A DNA stretch of 64,000 bases from Cinclus cinclus (lineage: Eukaryota > Chordata > Aves > Passeriformes > Cinclidae). Position 1 is the stretch's first letter, and the number at the start of each line of letters is the position of its first letter. The position numbers were made by a program, and so were the translations under genes. The stretch covers positions 29,234,142 through 29,298,141 of the forward strand of contig NC_085049.1 of assembly GCF_963662255.1 (NCBI RefSeq), written 5' to 3'. The notes under the pieces were generated by a model. The model was given only the letters and a program-made list of their open reading frames with translations. It did no database searches and had not been told where the DNA came from. This document shows positions 63,561 to 64,000 of the stretch, one piece after another.

Positions 63561-64000
63561 GTTTTGGAATAGTTTGCTTTTTTGGAAATCTCTGTGATGT
63601 TAGAAGCTTATACAGGAATGCTAAAATTGTGTTTGTACAGTACTGCTGTCATTTTTTTTTCTTTCTGTATATGTCTGTGGTTTTTTTCAGTTCCACATAG
63701 AAGATTCTAAATTTCAGGGGCTGTCTCAGCAGGCAAAACATTCAGAATCCAAAAAAACCACACCAGCAAGTTGAATGTCCTTCAACATCTGGGAGAAATT
63801 AGCAGAATACCAGTTAAAACCTTGTTTGTGGGAGGGAAAAAAAAGTTACTTAACCTGGCATTGGTCAAGAAGTAAAAGAAATCTACAAGTCTCACCTGGG
63901 CACCAAGGAAAATTTAGGGGGGAGGGAAAATTTGATTCTTTAACAAAACGCAGAGATTAAAATAAAATAATTTTCAAGAGTGACTGGAAACTTAGTGGGT

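Larger units (their letters stand above)
14876..64000 (+). other. CACNA1C: CACNA1C locus, 5' part (alternative first exons 1a and 1b and first intron)
   Basis: CACNA1C encodes the pore-forming alpha-1C subunit of the plasma-membrane Cav1.2 L-type calcium channel of heart, smooth muscle and neurons. Two alternative first coding exons are recognised on the plus strand, 1a at 14876-15005 and 1b at 56880-56928. Both end one base into a glycine codon, as in mammals where they splice to a common exon 2. Exon 2 is not visible, so it and the channel repeats are beyond the right edge. From exon 1a the first intron is therefore at least 49 kb. The first 12 kb of this locus overlaps DCP1B in antisense. 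Confidence 0.92.
57341..64000 (+). other. Start of CACNA1C intron after exon 1b
   Basis: Intron sequence after exon 1b. It is C-rich to about 58150, then AT-rich. No common exon 2 (which would encode about 100 residues, including the calmodulin-binding NSCaTE region) was found, so the intron continues past the edge. It contains the C-rich tract, an AAAT simple repeat at 59138-59156, the small CpG island, and the CR1 fragment near 63.4 kb. Confidence 0.75.

Overview
The window is vertebrate nuclear DNA, most likely from a bird. Genes are split by GT-AG introns, the background is AT-rich and non-coding with sharp CpG islands at promoters, and the interspersed repeats I can recognise are degraded CR1 LINE pieces, the typical avian family. 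Species cannot be fixed from the sequence. Only two protein-coding genes are supported: DCP1B on the minus strand (mRNA decapping cofactor) and CACNA1C on the plus strand (Cav1.2 L-type calcium channel alpha-1 subunit). They are also neighbours on human chromosome 12, so this is conserved synteny.

Left part (1-26.8 kb, minus strand): the first five coding exons of DCP1B. Coding exon 1 is at 26667-26801, exon 2 at 25646-25686, exon 3 at 23440-23567, exon 4 at 4642-4708 and exon 5 at 2711-2846. All splice sites and phases fit, giving 169 continuous codons that cover essentially the whole EVH1 domain. The remaining exons and the 3' end lie beyond the left edge. The promoter is a CpG island at about 26.44-26.99 kb with GC boxes, a CCAAT box and a YY1-type element over the start codon.

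Inside the 18.7-kb DCP1B intron 3, on the opposite strand, sits the alternative first coding exon of CACNA1C (exon 1a, long N-terminus, 14876-15005). The second alternative first exon (1b, short N-terminus, 56880-56928) is 42 kb downstream, in a large CpG island at about 55.84-57.34 kb with a perfect palindromic CRE and an upstream-ORF-rich leader. Both end in phase 1 inside a glycine codon, so either can splice to the common exon 2, which was not found and must lie beyond 64 kb. A transcript from 1a must run antisense through DCP1B exons 3, 2 and 1.

Middle (27-55 kb) and right (57.3-64 kb): no convincing coding exons. These hold CACNA1C intron sequence, a 1.8-kb degraded CR1, several CR1 tails, a 19-bp minisatellite, microsatellites, homopolymer tracts, and a small third CpG island at 59.69-60.0 kb. 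I see no novel multi-gene system. The points of most interest are the interlocked antisense promoter layout, the altered start of the bird exon 1a peptide, and the regulatory content of the exon 1b promoter and leader.
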